Shown here piece after piece: positions 27,660-36,074 of a DNA stretch of 37,647 bases. Positions within the stretch are counted from its first letter, which is position 1, and every line of letters starts with the position of its first letter. The position numbers and the translations under genes are program-made. The stretch is taken from contig CACZWD010000008.1 of the NCBI GenBank assembly GCA_902784805.1, positions 1 to 37,647 on the forward strand, in the 5' to 3' direction. The notes beneath the pieces were generated by a model that had not been told where the DNA came from, made no database searches, and was given only the letters and a program-made list of their open reading frames with translations. The stretch is from an uncultured Ruminococcus sp. GTDB taxonomy: Bacteria; Bacillota; Clostridia; RUG12999.

Positions 27660-27827
27660 CATAAGCTTTACTAATTCGACTAAAAGCGTTTATAATAAAT
27701 AGCAAGAACAAATTGTGAATCTTTTAGAAATAGTAAAGGCTTAAGCAAAAAAGATTTGCTTTTATGAAAAATATGAAAATTGAGATATCTAATGCCCTAT
27801 AATGTCGACAAAAGTGCATATTAGAAG

Positions 27828-27856
27828 TTGACATATCTGTAAAATTGTGTTATACT
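27828..27856 (+). promoter_or_regulatory. Near-consensus promoter of the alcohol/aldehyde dehydrogenase operon
   Basis: TTGACA (27828-27833), 17-base spacer, TATACT (27851-27856), 34 bases before the start at 27891. Confidence 0.8.
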
Positions 27857-27890
27857 GAAAGATGTGTATTTTTTAGGGAGTGATAAAAAA

Positions 27891-29099
27891 ATGAATATTG
27901 GAAAAAAGTTTTTTTGCAGGATGTATCAATTTGCTTTCCATATAGCTTTGCCGATACTTCCGTACAGAGAACCCGAAATTTTAAAATCAACGGACTATAT
28001 TGCTGATAAAATCCGTACTCACAGGTCAGGTTCCGCGCTTATTGTAACGGATAGTTTTTTAAGGAATACAGGAGGCTTTCAAAAGCTTGAAAAATCCTTA
28101 AACGAAAGCAAAATAAAATATGCCGTATATGATAAAACAAGAGCAAACCCGACGGTGAAAAATGTAGAAGAAGCTTTTGAATTATATAAAAACGCAAAAT
28201 GCGGCTGTCTTATTGCATTTGGAGGCGGTTCATCTATGGATTGCGCCAAGGCTGTGGGCGCGAGAGCCGCTTACCCGAAAAGAAGTCTTGATTCCTTAAA
28301 AGGAAACCTCAGAATATTCAGAAAAATACCGCCTCTTTTTGCTGTTCCGACAACCGCCGGAACGGGAAGCGAGGTTACGGTTACCGCTGTCATAACCGAC
28401 AGCGAAAAAAAGCATAAATATACAATGAACTCCTTCCCGCTTATTCCTAAATATGCCGTTTTAGACGCAAAAGTTACATATTCGCTGCCAAAAGAGCTTA
28501 CGGCAACAACCGGTATGGACGCCCTTACACATGCGGTCGAGGCATATATCGGGCGTTCTACAAGCCGTGAAACGAGAAAACTTTCAAAAGAGGCTGTAAA
28601 GCTTATATTTGACAACATAGAAACAGCCTATAATGAACCGCAAAATCATACCGCAAGAGAAAATATGCTTCTGGCAGCGTATAAGGCAGGAATAGCGTTC
28701 TCGAAATCGTATGTCGGATATGTTCACGCTGTAGCACATTCGCTTGGCGGACAGTACAATGTGCCGCACGGTCTTGCGAATTCGGTGCTTTTGCCGATAG
28801 TTTTAAAAGAATACGGAAAATCAATTTATAAAAAGCTGTGGGAGCTTGCGGTTTCTTCGGGTGTCGTGGAGGAAAGCGACACGATAGAGGCAGGCGCGCA
28901 AAAATTCATTGATAAGGTATGCGAATTAAATCGCGGTATGGGCATACCCGAAACAATATCAGGCATAAAAAAAGAGGATATTCCCGTTATGGCGGCACAC
29001 GCCGACAAGGAAGGAAATCCGTTATATCCCGTACCTGTTTTGATGGACAAAAAAGAACTTGAAAAATTTTACTATGCTGTTGCGGATTGGAGTAAATAA
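27891..29099 (+). CDS. Iron-containing alcohol dehydrogenase
   Basis: The 402-residue group III dehydrogenase interconverts an alcohol and an aldehyde with NAD(P). The cofactor-binding GGGSSMDCAKAVGA, the PTTAGTGSEVT segment, and the metal motifs TGMDALTHAVEAYIG and VHAVAHSLGGQYNVPHG are all intact. I chose ATG 27891 behind GGGAGTG. Its stop overlaps the start of the aldehyde dehydrogenase gene (TAATG), so the enzymes are made together and probably interconvert alcohol, aldehyde and acid. The substrate is not evident. Confidence 0.9.
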   Translation: MNIGKKFFCRMYQFAFHIALPILPYREPEILKSTDYIADKIRTHRSGSALIVTDSFLRNTGGFQKLEKSLNESKIKYAVYDKTRANPTVKNVEEAFELYKNAKCGCLIAFGGGSSMDCAKAVGARAAYPKRSLDSLKGNLRIFRKIPPLFAVPTTAGTGSEVTVTAVITDSEKKHKYTMNSFPLIPKYAVLDAKVTYSLPKELTATTGMDALTHAVEAYIGRSTSRETRKLSKEAVKLIFDNIETAYNEPQNHTARENMLLAAYKAGIAFSKSYVGYVHAVAHSLGGQYNVPHGLANSVLLPIVLKEYGKSIYKKLWELAVSSGVVEESDTIEAGAQKFIDKVCELNRGMGIPETISGIKKEDIPVMAAHADKEGNPLYPVPVLMDKKELEKFYYAVADWSK

Positions 29100-30472
29100 T
29101 GAATATAGATGAAATACTGAAAGAACAAAGAGATTTTTTTCACAGCGGAAGGACACTTCCTGTAAGCTTCCGTATAAAAATGCTGAAAAAGCTTTATAGC
29201 TCAATAAAAGAAAATGAAGATGAAATAAACCAAGCCTTAAAAGCAGACCTTGGAAAAAGCGAATTTGAAGGCTTTATGTGTGAAGTCGGACTCAGTCTTT
29301 CCGAAATAAGCTATATGATTGCTCATACAAAACGGTTTGCGAAAAGAAAAATTGTAAAAACGCCGCTTACGCATTTCGCGTCAACAAGCTTTGCCAAAAA
29401 TTCGCCGTACGGAAATGTTTTGATAATGAGCCCATGGAATTACCCATTCTTATTAACAATAGAGCCGCTTGCGGACGCTATTGCCGCAGGAAATACGGCG
29501 GTTGTAAAGCCAAGCGCGTACTCGCCGGAAACAAGCAGCGTTATGGCAAAGATAATAGGAGAGTGTTTTTCTCCCGAATATGTTGCAATGGTTACGGGCG
29601 GACGAAAGGAAAACTCCGAGCTTCTTGATAAAAAATTTGATATGGTTTTCTTTACGGGAAGTCAGGCAGTCGGCAAGGAAGTATTAAGGCGCTGCGCGGA
29701 AAGGCTTACTCCCGCGGTGCTTGAGCTTGGAGGAAAAAGTCCCTGCATCATTGACGCCACGGCAAATATTAAGCTTGCGGCAAGACGTGTGGTTTTCGGA
29801 AAATACCTGAATTGCGGGCAAACCTGTGTTGCTCCCGATTATGTTTTGTGTGACAGGTCGATAAAGGACAAATTTGTAAAAGCTGTTATTGATGAAATAA
29901 AAAAACAGTACGGCGAAAAGCCTCTTGAAAATCCCGATTACGGCAAAATAATAAATGAAAAGCATTTTGACAGGATTTTAGGACTTATAGACAAGGAAAA
30001 GACGGTATCCGGCGGCGAAGCGGACAGAGCAGCCCTGCAAATAGAGCCGACAGTTATGGATAACGTGAATTTTGACGATGCTGTAATGGGTGAAGAAATT
30101 TTTGGTCCCGTTATGCCGATAATCGCTTATGATAAATTTGACGATATATTTGAAATCCTGAAAGACAGACAAAAACCGCTTGCGCTTTACATATTTTCAC
30201 AGAACAAAGAGAATATCTGCAAAGTTACGGACAGAATATCCTTTGGCGGCGGATGTATAAATGATGTTGTTATTCACCTTGCGACAAGTGAAATGGGCTT
30301 TGGCGGTGTAGGAGAAAGCGGTATGGGAACATACCACGGTAAAGTCGGCTTTGAGGCTTTTTCACACAAAAAAAGCATTGTGGATAAAAAGACATTCATA
30401 GACCTTCCCATGCGTTATCAGCCGTATAACAGAGGGTTGTACGGGAAGCTTCTGCGAATGTTCTTAAAATAA
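29099..30472 (+). CDS. Aldehyde dehydrogenase, class 3-like
   Basis: The 457-residue NAD(P)-dependent aldehyde dehydrogenase has the class 3 hallmarks: SPWNYPF, FFTGSQAVGKEVL, the general base Glu209 in LELGGKSPC, the catalytic Cys243 in NCGQTCVAPDY, and EEIFGPVMPI. Class 3 enzymes prefer medium- and long-chain or aromatic aldehydes. It oxidises an aldehyde to an acid and has no acyl-CoA-reductase features. It is translationally coupled to the alcohol dehydrogenase before it. The C-terminus (RYQPYNRGLYGKLLRMFLK) resembles members that are membrane-associated. Confidence 0.9.
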   Translation: MNIDEILKEQRDFFHSGRTLPVSFRIKMLKKLYSSIKENEDEINQALKADLGKSEFEGFMCEVGLSLSEISYMIAHTKRFAKRKIVKTPLTHFASTSFAKNSPYGNVLIMSPWNYPFLLTIEPLADAIAAGNTAVVKPSAYSPETSSVMAKIIGECFSPEYVAMVTGGRKENSELLDKKFDMVFFTGSQAVGKEVLRRCAERLTPAVLELGGKSPCIIDATANIKLAARRVVFGKYLNCGQTCVAPDYVLCDRSIKDKFVKAVIDEIKKQYGEKPLENPDYGKIINEKHFDRILGLIDKEKTVSGGEADRAALQIEPTVMDNVNFDDAVMGEEIFGPVMPIIAYDKFDDIFEILKDRQKPLALYIFSQNKENICKVTDRISFGGGCINDVVIHLATSEMGFGGVGESGMGTYHGKVGFEAFSHKKSIVDKKTFIDLPMRYQPYNRGLYGKLLRMFLK

Positions 30473-30511
30473 ATAATCTATTGCGTGACAATGAAAACAG
30501 TCTGATGTTAT

Positions 30512-30550
30512 AAAATATAAGGCGCGGAGATTTTCCACGCCTTATATTTT
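30512..30550. terminator. Bidirectional terminator between the ALDH gene and galK
   Basis: Arms AAAATATAAGGCG.GGA and TCC.CGCCTTATATTTT pair with one mismatch, and the T-rich ends on both strands suit the two converging genes. Confidence 0.75.
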
Positions 30551-30551
30551 A

Positions 30552-31736
30552 TTATTTTATCTCACAACCACCGTCACCTGTTTCGGAAACGTAAAATTCC
30601 GGTACAAGTCCCGTTTTTTCTGTGTATCCTTTGCCGACCTTTTCGATAAACTCATCTACGGCATTTTCCTTAACTATGTTTACGGTACAGCCGCCAAATC
30701 CGGCTCCCGTCATTCTGGAGCCTACCGTACCTTTAATTTTTCTTGCTTCATCTACCATAGCGTCAAGCTCATCACCGGTTACCTCATATAAATCACGAAG
30801 CGAATTATGTGAAGCGTCCATAAGCTTGCCGAAAGAGCAAATATCATTTTTTTCAAGAGCTTCAACCGATTTTACGACACGGTCAATCTCGTAAACCACA
30901 TGCTCCGCGCGTTTTCTGACCGTTTCGTTTTCTATAACATTTTTATATTCTTCAAATTTTTCGGGCGAAACATCGGCAAGACAGGTTATTTCCGGCATAA
31001 CTTTTTTTAACGCCTCAACCGCCGCGTCACATTCACTTCTGCGCTCATTGTATTTTGAAGCGCCGAGGCTGTGCTTTTTCTTTGTATTTGCGATTACAAT
31101 TTTGCAGTCGCCAAGCTCAAGCGGAACAAGCTTATATTTAAGCGTGTTGCAATCAAGCATAATCGCATGGTTTTCCTTGCCCATCGCAGAAGCAAACTGG
31201 TCCATAATTCCGCAGTTTACACCGCAATATTCGTTTTCGGTCTTTTGCCCGATAAGAGCCATTTCAATCATATTTACAGGTTCTTTTATTCCTTTTTTTT
31301 CATTATTAAAGGTTGCGAACATAAGCGCGGTCGAAACCTCAATCGCCGCGGACGACGAAAGACCGCCGCCATGTGGTACGGTATCGTCATAAAGCAAATC
31401 GCAGCCAACTATGTCATACCCCTTTTGCTGCATAACGTACGCAATTCCAAGCTGATAATTTCCCCACTCTAAGTCACGGTAGCTGTCAAGCTTATCGGTT
31501 TCTGCCTCAATAAGTACATCAAGGTCTGTCGCTTTCAGACGGATTACATTATCCTGCCTTTTGCGGGCAACAACAGTCGTTGCCATTTTAAGCGCCGCCG
31601 GAAAAACATAACCTCCGTTATAGTCGGTGTGCTCACCAATCATATTCACCCTGCCGGGTGAACGGAAAACTCTGAGATTCTCCTCAGAACCGCCGTAAAT
31701 ACGGCAAAATTCTTTTTTTATTTCCGCAATTTCCAT
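30552..31736 (-). CDS. galK: Galactokinase
   Basis: The 394-residue GHMP kinase phosphorylates galactose to galactose-1-phosphate in the Leloir pathway. Motifs: the galactokinase signature GRVNMIGEHTDYNGGYVF near residue 30, the ATP-binding PHGGGLSSSAAIEVS (~110) and GSRMTGAGFGGCTVNIV (~345). It starts five bases after the galT stop, and its ribosome site AAGGAG overlaps the galT stop codon, so translation is probably coupled. Confidence 0.94.
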   Translation of the reverse strand: MEIAEIKKEFCRIYGGSEENLRVFRSPGRVNMIGEHTDYNGGYVFPAALKMATTVVARKRQDNVIRLKATDLDVLIEAETDKLDSYRDLEWGNYQLGIAYVMQQKGYDIVGCDLLYDDTVPHGGGLSSSAAIEVSTALMFATFNNEKKGIKEPVNMIEMALIGQKTENEYCGVNCGIMDQFASAMGKENHAIMLDCNTLKYKLVPLELGDCKIVIANTKKKHSLGASKYNERRSECDAAVEALKKVMPEITCLADVSPEKFEEYKNVIENETVRKRAEHVVYEIDRVVKSVEALEKNDICSFGKLMDASHNSLRDLYEVTGDELDAMVDEARKIKGTVGSRMTGAGFGGCTVNIVKENAVDEFIEKVGKGYTEKTGLVPEFYVSETGDGGCEIK

Positions 31737-31741
31737 TATGC

Positions 31742-32713
31742 TTACTCCTTTCGGGTGAATTTTTTATACGCGTTTCTTAATTCCTCGGCTTTTTCTTCCG
31801 GTGCCGTCGGGTTGCAGTGCGCCCAGGCTCCCGTTTCACTTGAAGCGTTAAACTTTTGTTTTGTTTCTGACCTCATAGGCGGGAAAAATTCTATGTGAAA
31901 ATGCGCGTAAGCCGAGTGATCTCCGCTGTTTACGGGTCCCTGATGCATACACATCATATAAGGAAAATGATAATCAAAAAGCGAATCAAACGTTCCTGTC
32001 GCTTTTTTAAGAATGTCAGCAAGATTATCGCGCTCACGGTCATTAAACTCTGTTATATACTGTTTATGTGATTTTGCCGCAATATACATTCCGTAAGGAT
32101 ATTCCGTGAAGAAAGGAAGAAAAAGCACAAAATCCTCATTTTCGGTTATAATTCTGCTGCCTGCCTGCTTTTCGTCCTCAAGCATATCGCAAAAAAGACA
32201 GCGGTTTGTTTTTTCAAAATGCTCCTTTGAGGCGTCAAGCATAAGCTCAACCTTTTTTGGGATTACGCTGTAACCGTAAATCTGACCGTGAGGATGCGGC
32301 ATAGAAACACCGACAAGCTCGCCTCTGTTTTCAAAGATAAATATATATTTTATCTTTTCATCTTTTGAAATTTCGTCAAACCTTTCAGCCCAAAGGTCAA
32401 CAAGCTTTCTGATATGAGCGGTCGGAAGCTCCGGAAGCGTTACCGTATGTTCCGGAGAATATAGTATTACCTCACATTTTCCATATGAAGGTTTTGTTTT
32501 GTAAATACGCGTTTCCACATCGTCAGGAACAGGCGGATTTTGTGAAAGAGTAGGAAAATCGTTGTCATATTTATATACATCAAAGTTATCCGGCACCTTT
32601 CCCGAACCGGGACAAAACGGACACCAATCCTTTGGCATATTAGGTCTGTTCTGTCTGTTTGAAGCTATCATTATCCAATCCTTTATAAGAGGATGCCATC
32701 TGAGTTCTCCCAT
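31742..32713 (-). CDS. galT: Galactose-1-phosphate uridylyltransferase
   Basis: The ~323-residue class I enzyme transfers UMP between UDP-glucose and galactose-1-phosphate. The active site is HPHGQIYGY, with the catalytic histidine. Zinc ligands are suggested by CPFC (~31) and CLFC (~187), and FENRGELVGVSMPHPHG and HFHIEFFPP are family blocks. I chose the ATG at 32713: AAAGGA runs directly into the ATG at 32725, too close to serve it, but is 12 bases from the second ATG. It is the first gene of galT-galK; galE is absent from the window. Confidence 0.9.
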   Translation of the reverse strand: MGELRWHPLIKDWIMIASNRQNRPNMPKDWCPFCPGSGKVPDNFDVYKYDNDFPTLSQNPPVPDDVETRIYKTKPSYGKCEVILYSPEHTVTLPELPTAHIRKLVDLWAERFDEISKDEKIKYIFIFENRGELVGVSMPHPHGQIYGYSVIPKKVELMLDASKEHFEKTNRCLFCDMLEDEKQAGSRIITENEDFVLFLPFFTEYPYGMYIAAKSHKQYITEFNDRERDNLADILKKATGTFDSLFDYHFPYMMCMHQGPVNSGDHSAYAHFHIEFFPPMRSETKQKFNASSETGAWAHCNPTAPEEKAEELRNAYKKFTRKE

Positions 32714-32751
32714 AAAAATCTTCATTCCTTTTTTATTGTAATTCTACTTTT

Positions 32752-32779
32752 ATTATAACTTTTGACGTGTAAAAGTCAA
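32752..32779 (-). promoter_or_regulatory. Promoter of galT-galK with palindromic spacer
   Basis: On the minus strand: TTGACT (32779-32774), 16-base spacer, TATAAT (32757-32752), ~38 bases before galT. ACTTTT and AAAAGT form an inverted repeat spanning the spacer, a possible operator. Confidence 0.7.
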
Positions 32780-32832
32780 TAGCATTTTGTCAGATTTTTG
32801 GTTTTATAGTAAAATTTATGTTTTTTACAATT

Positions 32833-32851
32833 AAAAAGGGGCTTATCGCCC
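32833..32851 (-). terminator. Weak terminator after the YdcZ-like gene
   Basis: On the minus strand GGGC-GATAA-GCCC is followed by CTTTTTAA. The stem is only 4 bp, so this is tentative. It lies ~80 bases past the YdcZ-like gene and before the galT promoter. Confidence 0.4.
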
Positions 32852-32928
32852 AATTCTCAGTCCCATAAAACAATTTATTTTTTTTTATCTTTTTACCAAA
32901 TGTCAGAGATTTTAAAAAACAACAAACT

Positions 32929-33363
32929 TTACCTATGCTGAACTTTAAAAACAAGCATACCTCCTATCATAAGCATAATACCCAAAATCTGAGGAAATCC
33001 AAACGCTGCTTTTTCGCTGCCAAAAAGTCCGAAAGCGTCAATCAATGCCGCTGTAACAAGCTGCGAAACAAGTATTGCCGATACGGCAAAGGTCGTTCCC
33101 AGCGCGCTTATTCCCTGCATAACGGTAAAAGTTATTACAATACCCAAAAGTCCGCCGAAAAGATAAAGTTTATTTACCTCACCAATCTGTTTTATGTTTC
33201 CGCTTCCAAAAATGAGCGCTGCCGCAAACGCAAAAATAAAGCCTGTCCCCTGCACAAAAGCTGTTGTTTCAAAACCGCCGATTTTTTCCTGAAGTCTTGT
33301 GTTCCAAACACCTTGCAGACTCATTGCAGCACCCGCAACAATACTGAAAACCAATCCAACCAT
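32929..33363 (-). CDS. DMT/YdcZ-family (DUF606) membrane transporter
   Basis: The 144-residue protein has about five membrane helices, with the repeated half-transporter pattern of the YdcZ family (VFSIVAGAAMSLQGVWNTRL, LGTTFAVSAILVSQLVTAAL, DAFGLFG, ILGIMLMIGGMLVF). Members resemble one half of a drug/metabolite transporter and dimerise; no substrate is established. I took ATG 33363 (MVGLVFSI), which follows AAAGGAG. The upstream frame start at 33396 lies in the loop of a hairpin and has no ribosome site. The ribosome site is inside that hairpin (33365-33437). Confidence 0.8.
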   Translation of the reverse strand: MVGLVFSIVAGAAMSLQGVWNTRLQEKIGGFETTAFVQGTGFIFAFAAALIFGSGNIKQIGEVNKLYLFGGLLGIVITFTVMQGISALGTTFAVSAILVSQLVTAALIDAFGLFGSEKAAFGFPQILGIMLMIGGMLVFKVQHR

Positions 33364-33364
33364 A

Positions 33365-33437
33365 AAAAATCTCTCCTTTATAGGCAAAATAACCATCGTT
33401 CAGATTAAGGCTATTTTACCCTTATAAGAGAGATTTT
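33365..33437 (-). promoter_or_regulatory. 29-bp hairpin that buries the ribosome site of the YdcZ-like gene
   Basis: The RNA arms lie at 33437-33409 and 33394-33366 with a 14-base loop. Of 29 positions, 27 pair (23 Watson-Crick, four G-U) and two are A-A mismatches. AAAGGAG, the ribosome site, is in the 3' arm. Six Us end at base 33364, followed by the ATG at 33363. It has the form of an intrinsic terminator plus ribosome-site sequestration, so it is probably a cis-regulator; otherwise it is the terminator of the upstream COG2426 gene. It does not match a riboswitch I know. Confidence 0.6.
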
Positions 33438-33445
33438 ACACATTT

Positions 33446-33961
33446 CTATTGTAAAAATTTAAGAATTTTTTCCGCAATACCGCTTGAGAAAATGCCGTAT
33501 TTTAACATAAGCGCTGCCACAAGTATAACAATGCCGGCCGTCATAACTCCAAGAAGAATTACGGGTAACGCGTTTTTATACCGCATATTTAGAAGCGAAG
33601 CAATAAACGCCCCGGTCCACGCCCCCGTTCCCGGCAAAGGAATCGCAACAAACAAAAACAGTCCAAGCATACTCTTTTCCTGTACTTTTGTAGATTTATC
33701 CATTGCTCTGTCTTCTATACGCTTTGCGAATCCCAAAAAACGTGTTTTTTTCAGTGACGAAAAAAGCGGTCTTGCAAACATAAGCACAAACGGAACAGGA
33801 ATCATATTGCCCGCTACGCACAAAAAATAAAGCAAAACAGGATTAATTCCTATTGCAACTCCTGCCGGAATTGCGGCTCTGAGTTCAGTTATCGGCAGTG
33901 CCGACAAAATAAAAATACCAAACTCTTTATATTGTTCAAAATACGATACTATTGCGGGCAT
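33446..33961 (-). CDS. COG2426 small multidrug export-type membrane protein
   Basis: The 171-residue membrane protein has about five helices and the COG2426 signature ALPITELRAAIPAGVAIG near residues 20-37, AGNMIPVPFVLMFARPLF (~50-67) and PLPGTGAWTGAFIASLL (~107-123). The family was labelled 'small multidrug export' from sequence; function is not proven. The start at 33961 is preceded by AAAAAGGAG. It lies 66 bases after the M23 gene; an AT-rich 9-bp inverted repeat (33994-34015) is in the gap. Confidence 0.8.
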   Translation of the reverse strand: MPAIVSYFEQYKEFGIFILSALPITELRAAIPAGVAIGINPVLLYFLCVAGNMIPVPFVLMFARPLFSSLKKTRFLGFAKRIEDRAMDKSTKVQEKSMLGLFLFVAIPLPGTGAWTGAFIASLLNMRYKNALPVILLGVMTAGIVILVAALMLKYGIFSSGIAEKILKFLQ

Positions 33962-34027
33962 AACTTCTCCTTTTTAACCTTATGATTAAGTGGTTGTAAA
34001 ATATAAATTTTACAATTACTTATACCC

Positions 34028-35170
34028 TTATGTTATATAACCTATTGGGTTTACTGCCGTCCCGTTTATCCTGACCTCAAAATGCAGATGAGGGCCGGTT
34101 GAAAAGCCAGTTGATCCTATTTCCGCAATTTTCTGCCCACGTTCGACATAATCGCCGACCTGTACCACAATTTTGCTTGAATGGGCATAAAGTGTAACAA
34201 CACCGCCGCCATGATTTATCATAAGATATTTGCCGTAACCGGTTGTTCCGTTTACGACTTTTATTACTGTTCCCGCCTCGGCTGCGGCAATTGTGCTTCC
34301 GTATCTGATGCCTATATCAAGCCCGGTATGCATACCGACGGAAGGATATGTCCGGTAACCGAACGGGCAGGTAATTGTTCCGCCCTGCGGAGTCGGCCAC
34401 GCCATTTTGCCGCCTTTATACGAAGTTTGTCCGCCCGAAGGCGCGTTATAACCCGCAAGCTCTTTTTCAAGCTGACGGTTTAGAGCGTCTTTTTCTCTTT
34501 GCGCGGCAGCCGCTTCCTGCTCATTGATTTTAACTTCCTCGCCGAGCTGCGCGATAATTTCCTGCTGCTGCACAAGTGCGCTGTCAAGGCTCGCTTTTTG
34601 CTGCTGCGCAAGCGTTTTTGAATCTTCAAGGTCCGCTTTTCTGGCTTCTATGACAGCTTTAGCTTCAATAACGGCATCTCTCGCCTCTGTCATTTCATCG
34701 ACAATTTTTTTATCGTTTTTTACAACATATTGAAGCATATCGATGCGATTAAGAAAATCGCCCATATTTTCCGCCCCGAAAAGAAGCTCCATATAGGTAG
34801 ATGTTCCCGATTTATACATTGAAAGCACACGGGTTTTAAAATACTCCTTGTTTTCATCAAGCTTTGCCTGCGCAATCTCAATTTCCTGCTCTTTCTGCGC
34901 AATTTGCAAATTCGCGGAATCTATCTGACCGTTAAGATAAACTATATTTGAAACTATCTGTGATATTTGATTATCAATGATTTCCTTTTGTTTTTCTGCC
35001 GACACCTGCTTGTCCTTTGCTTCTTTCAGTTCCTTTTTCGCCTGAGCAATTTTTTCGTCCGCTTCGGAAATTTTCTTTTTAAGCTCCGAAGTGTTTGCCG
35101 GATATGCCGAAAAATTACACACAAAAAGGCATAATACAACTGTCAGAAAAATCGATAATGCTTTTTTCAT
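34028..35170 (-). CDS. Secreted murein hydrolase with coiled coil and M23 (LytM) domain
   Basis: The 380-residue protein has a signal peptide (MKKALSIFLTVVLCLFVCNF), a long helical coiled coil (~25-245, rich in KKxxEADEKIAQAKKELKEA-like heptads) and a C-terminal M23 peptidase domain (~255-380). All zinc/catalytic residues are present: His281 and Asp285 in GMHTGLDIG, and His361 and His363 in HLHFEV. It is thus an active-looking endopeptidase, unlike the degenerate EnvC. In family systems FtsEX recruits and activates such a coiled-coil hydrolase, and its gene follows ftsX by 19 bases here. GGAGG precedes the start. Confidence 0.88.
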   Translation of the reverse strand: MKKALSIFLTVVLCLFVCNFSAYPANTSELKKKISEADEKIAQAKKELKEAKDKQVSAEKQKEIIDNQISQIVSNIVYLNGQIDSANLQIAQKEQEIEIAQAKLDENKEYFKTRVLSMYKSGTSTYMELLFGAENMGDFLNRIDMLQYVVKNDKKIVDEMTEARDAVIEAKAVIEARKADLEDSKTLAQQQKASLDSALVQQQEIIAQLGEEVKINEQEAAAAQREKDALNRQLEKELAGYNAPSGGQTSYKGGKMAWPTPQGGTITCPFGYRTYPSVGMHTGLDIGIRYGSTIAAAEAGTVIKVVNGTTGYGKYLMINHGGGVVTLYAHSSKIVVQVGDYVERGQKIAEIGSTGFSTGPHLHFEVRINGTAVNPIGYIT

Positions 35171-35189
35171 TGGCGTATCCTCCGTATTT

Positions 35190-36074
35190 TCAGACTCTTA
35201 AATGCTTGCGTATTGAAATAAGGCTTCCGAAAGCTCCGAGCAAACAGCCGATAACCAGAAAAACAATGATTACTATATGCCGAAGCTCCGACATTGCCAT
35301 AAGACTGAACATAGGTATGCTTTCCTTCCACCACGAAACTATGTTTCCGTAAACAACAGATACGGGGATATAAGCGATAACCGCGCCTATCAGTCCCATA
35401 ACAGTGCCCTCAATGACAAAAGGCCAGCGTATATACCAGTCTGTCGCGCCGACATATTTCATAATTTCAATTTCGCAGCTGCGCGCCATAACCGACATTT
35501 TTATCGTGTTTGATATAATAAACACACCTACAAAGGCAAATATAAGCATACCGATAAGGCTGACCATCTGCGCTCCTCTTGTTGTACTGACAATTTTTTC
35601 AAGGACATCGGAACGGTTTTTAACTTCCTCAATACCTTCGATTTCTTTTATCTTCGTTACAACCTCGTCCGCCTTTCTTACATCGGTAAGAGTTATATTG
35701 TATGTATGCGGAAGCGGGTTTTCGTCACCTTCAAGCATTTCAAAAGCCGATGCCGATTCCTCCATACTTTTTTCCATATCTTTAAGAGCTTCCTCTTTTG
35801 AAACAAATTCGGCAGCCGCAACATATTCGATTCCTTCGATTGAGGGTTTAAGCGCTTTTGCCTCATCAATACCATAGGACATATCAACATAAGCATGAAT
35901 TTCGTACTGTCCTTCAAGCTGTTTTGATACATATGATATATTAAAACCGAGTATAAGCGCAATACCTAAAAGAAGCAGACAGAATACAATTGTTGCCGTT
36001 GCCATTACCGACATTATTCTGTTTTTCCACAAGCCCGCGAAAGCCTGCGAAATATAATTTTTACAGGCTCTCAT
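35190..36074 (-). CDS. ftsX: Cell-division ABC transporter permease FtsX
   Basis: The 294-residue protein has four membrane helices: a first near residues 20-45, an extracellular domain (~55-165), and three close together (~170-290; SLIGMLIFAFVGVFIISNTI, FVIEGTVMGLIGAVIAYIPV, IVIIVFLVIGCLLGAFGSLI). With FtsE it transmits ATP hydrolysis to a periplasmic or outside hydrolase. The start overlaps the ftsE stop by 14 bases and has GGGAGGAT upstream. Confidence 0.92.
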   Translation of the reverse strand: MRACKNYISQAFAGLWKNRIMSVMATATIVFCLLLLGIALILGFNISYVSKQLEGQYEIHAYVDMSYGIDEAKALKPSIEGIEYVAAAEFVSKEEALKDMEKSMEESASAFEMLEGDENPLPHTYNITLTDVRKADEVVTKIKEIEGIEEVKNRSDVLEKIVSTTRGAQMVSLIGMLIFAFVGVFIISNTIKMSVMARSCEIEIMKYVGATDWYIRWPFVIEGTVMGLIGAVIAYIPVSVVYGNIVSWWKESIPMFSLMAMSELRHIVIIVFLVIGCLLGAFGSLISIRKHLRV

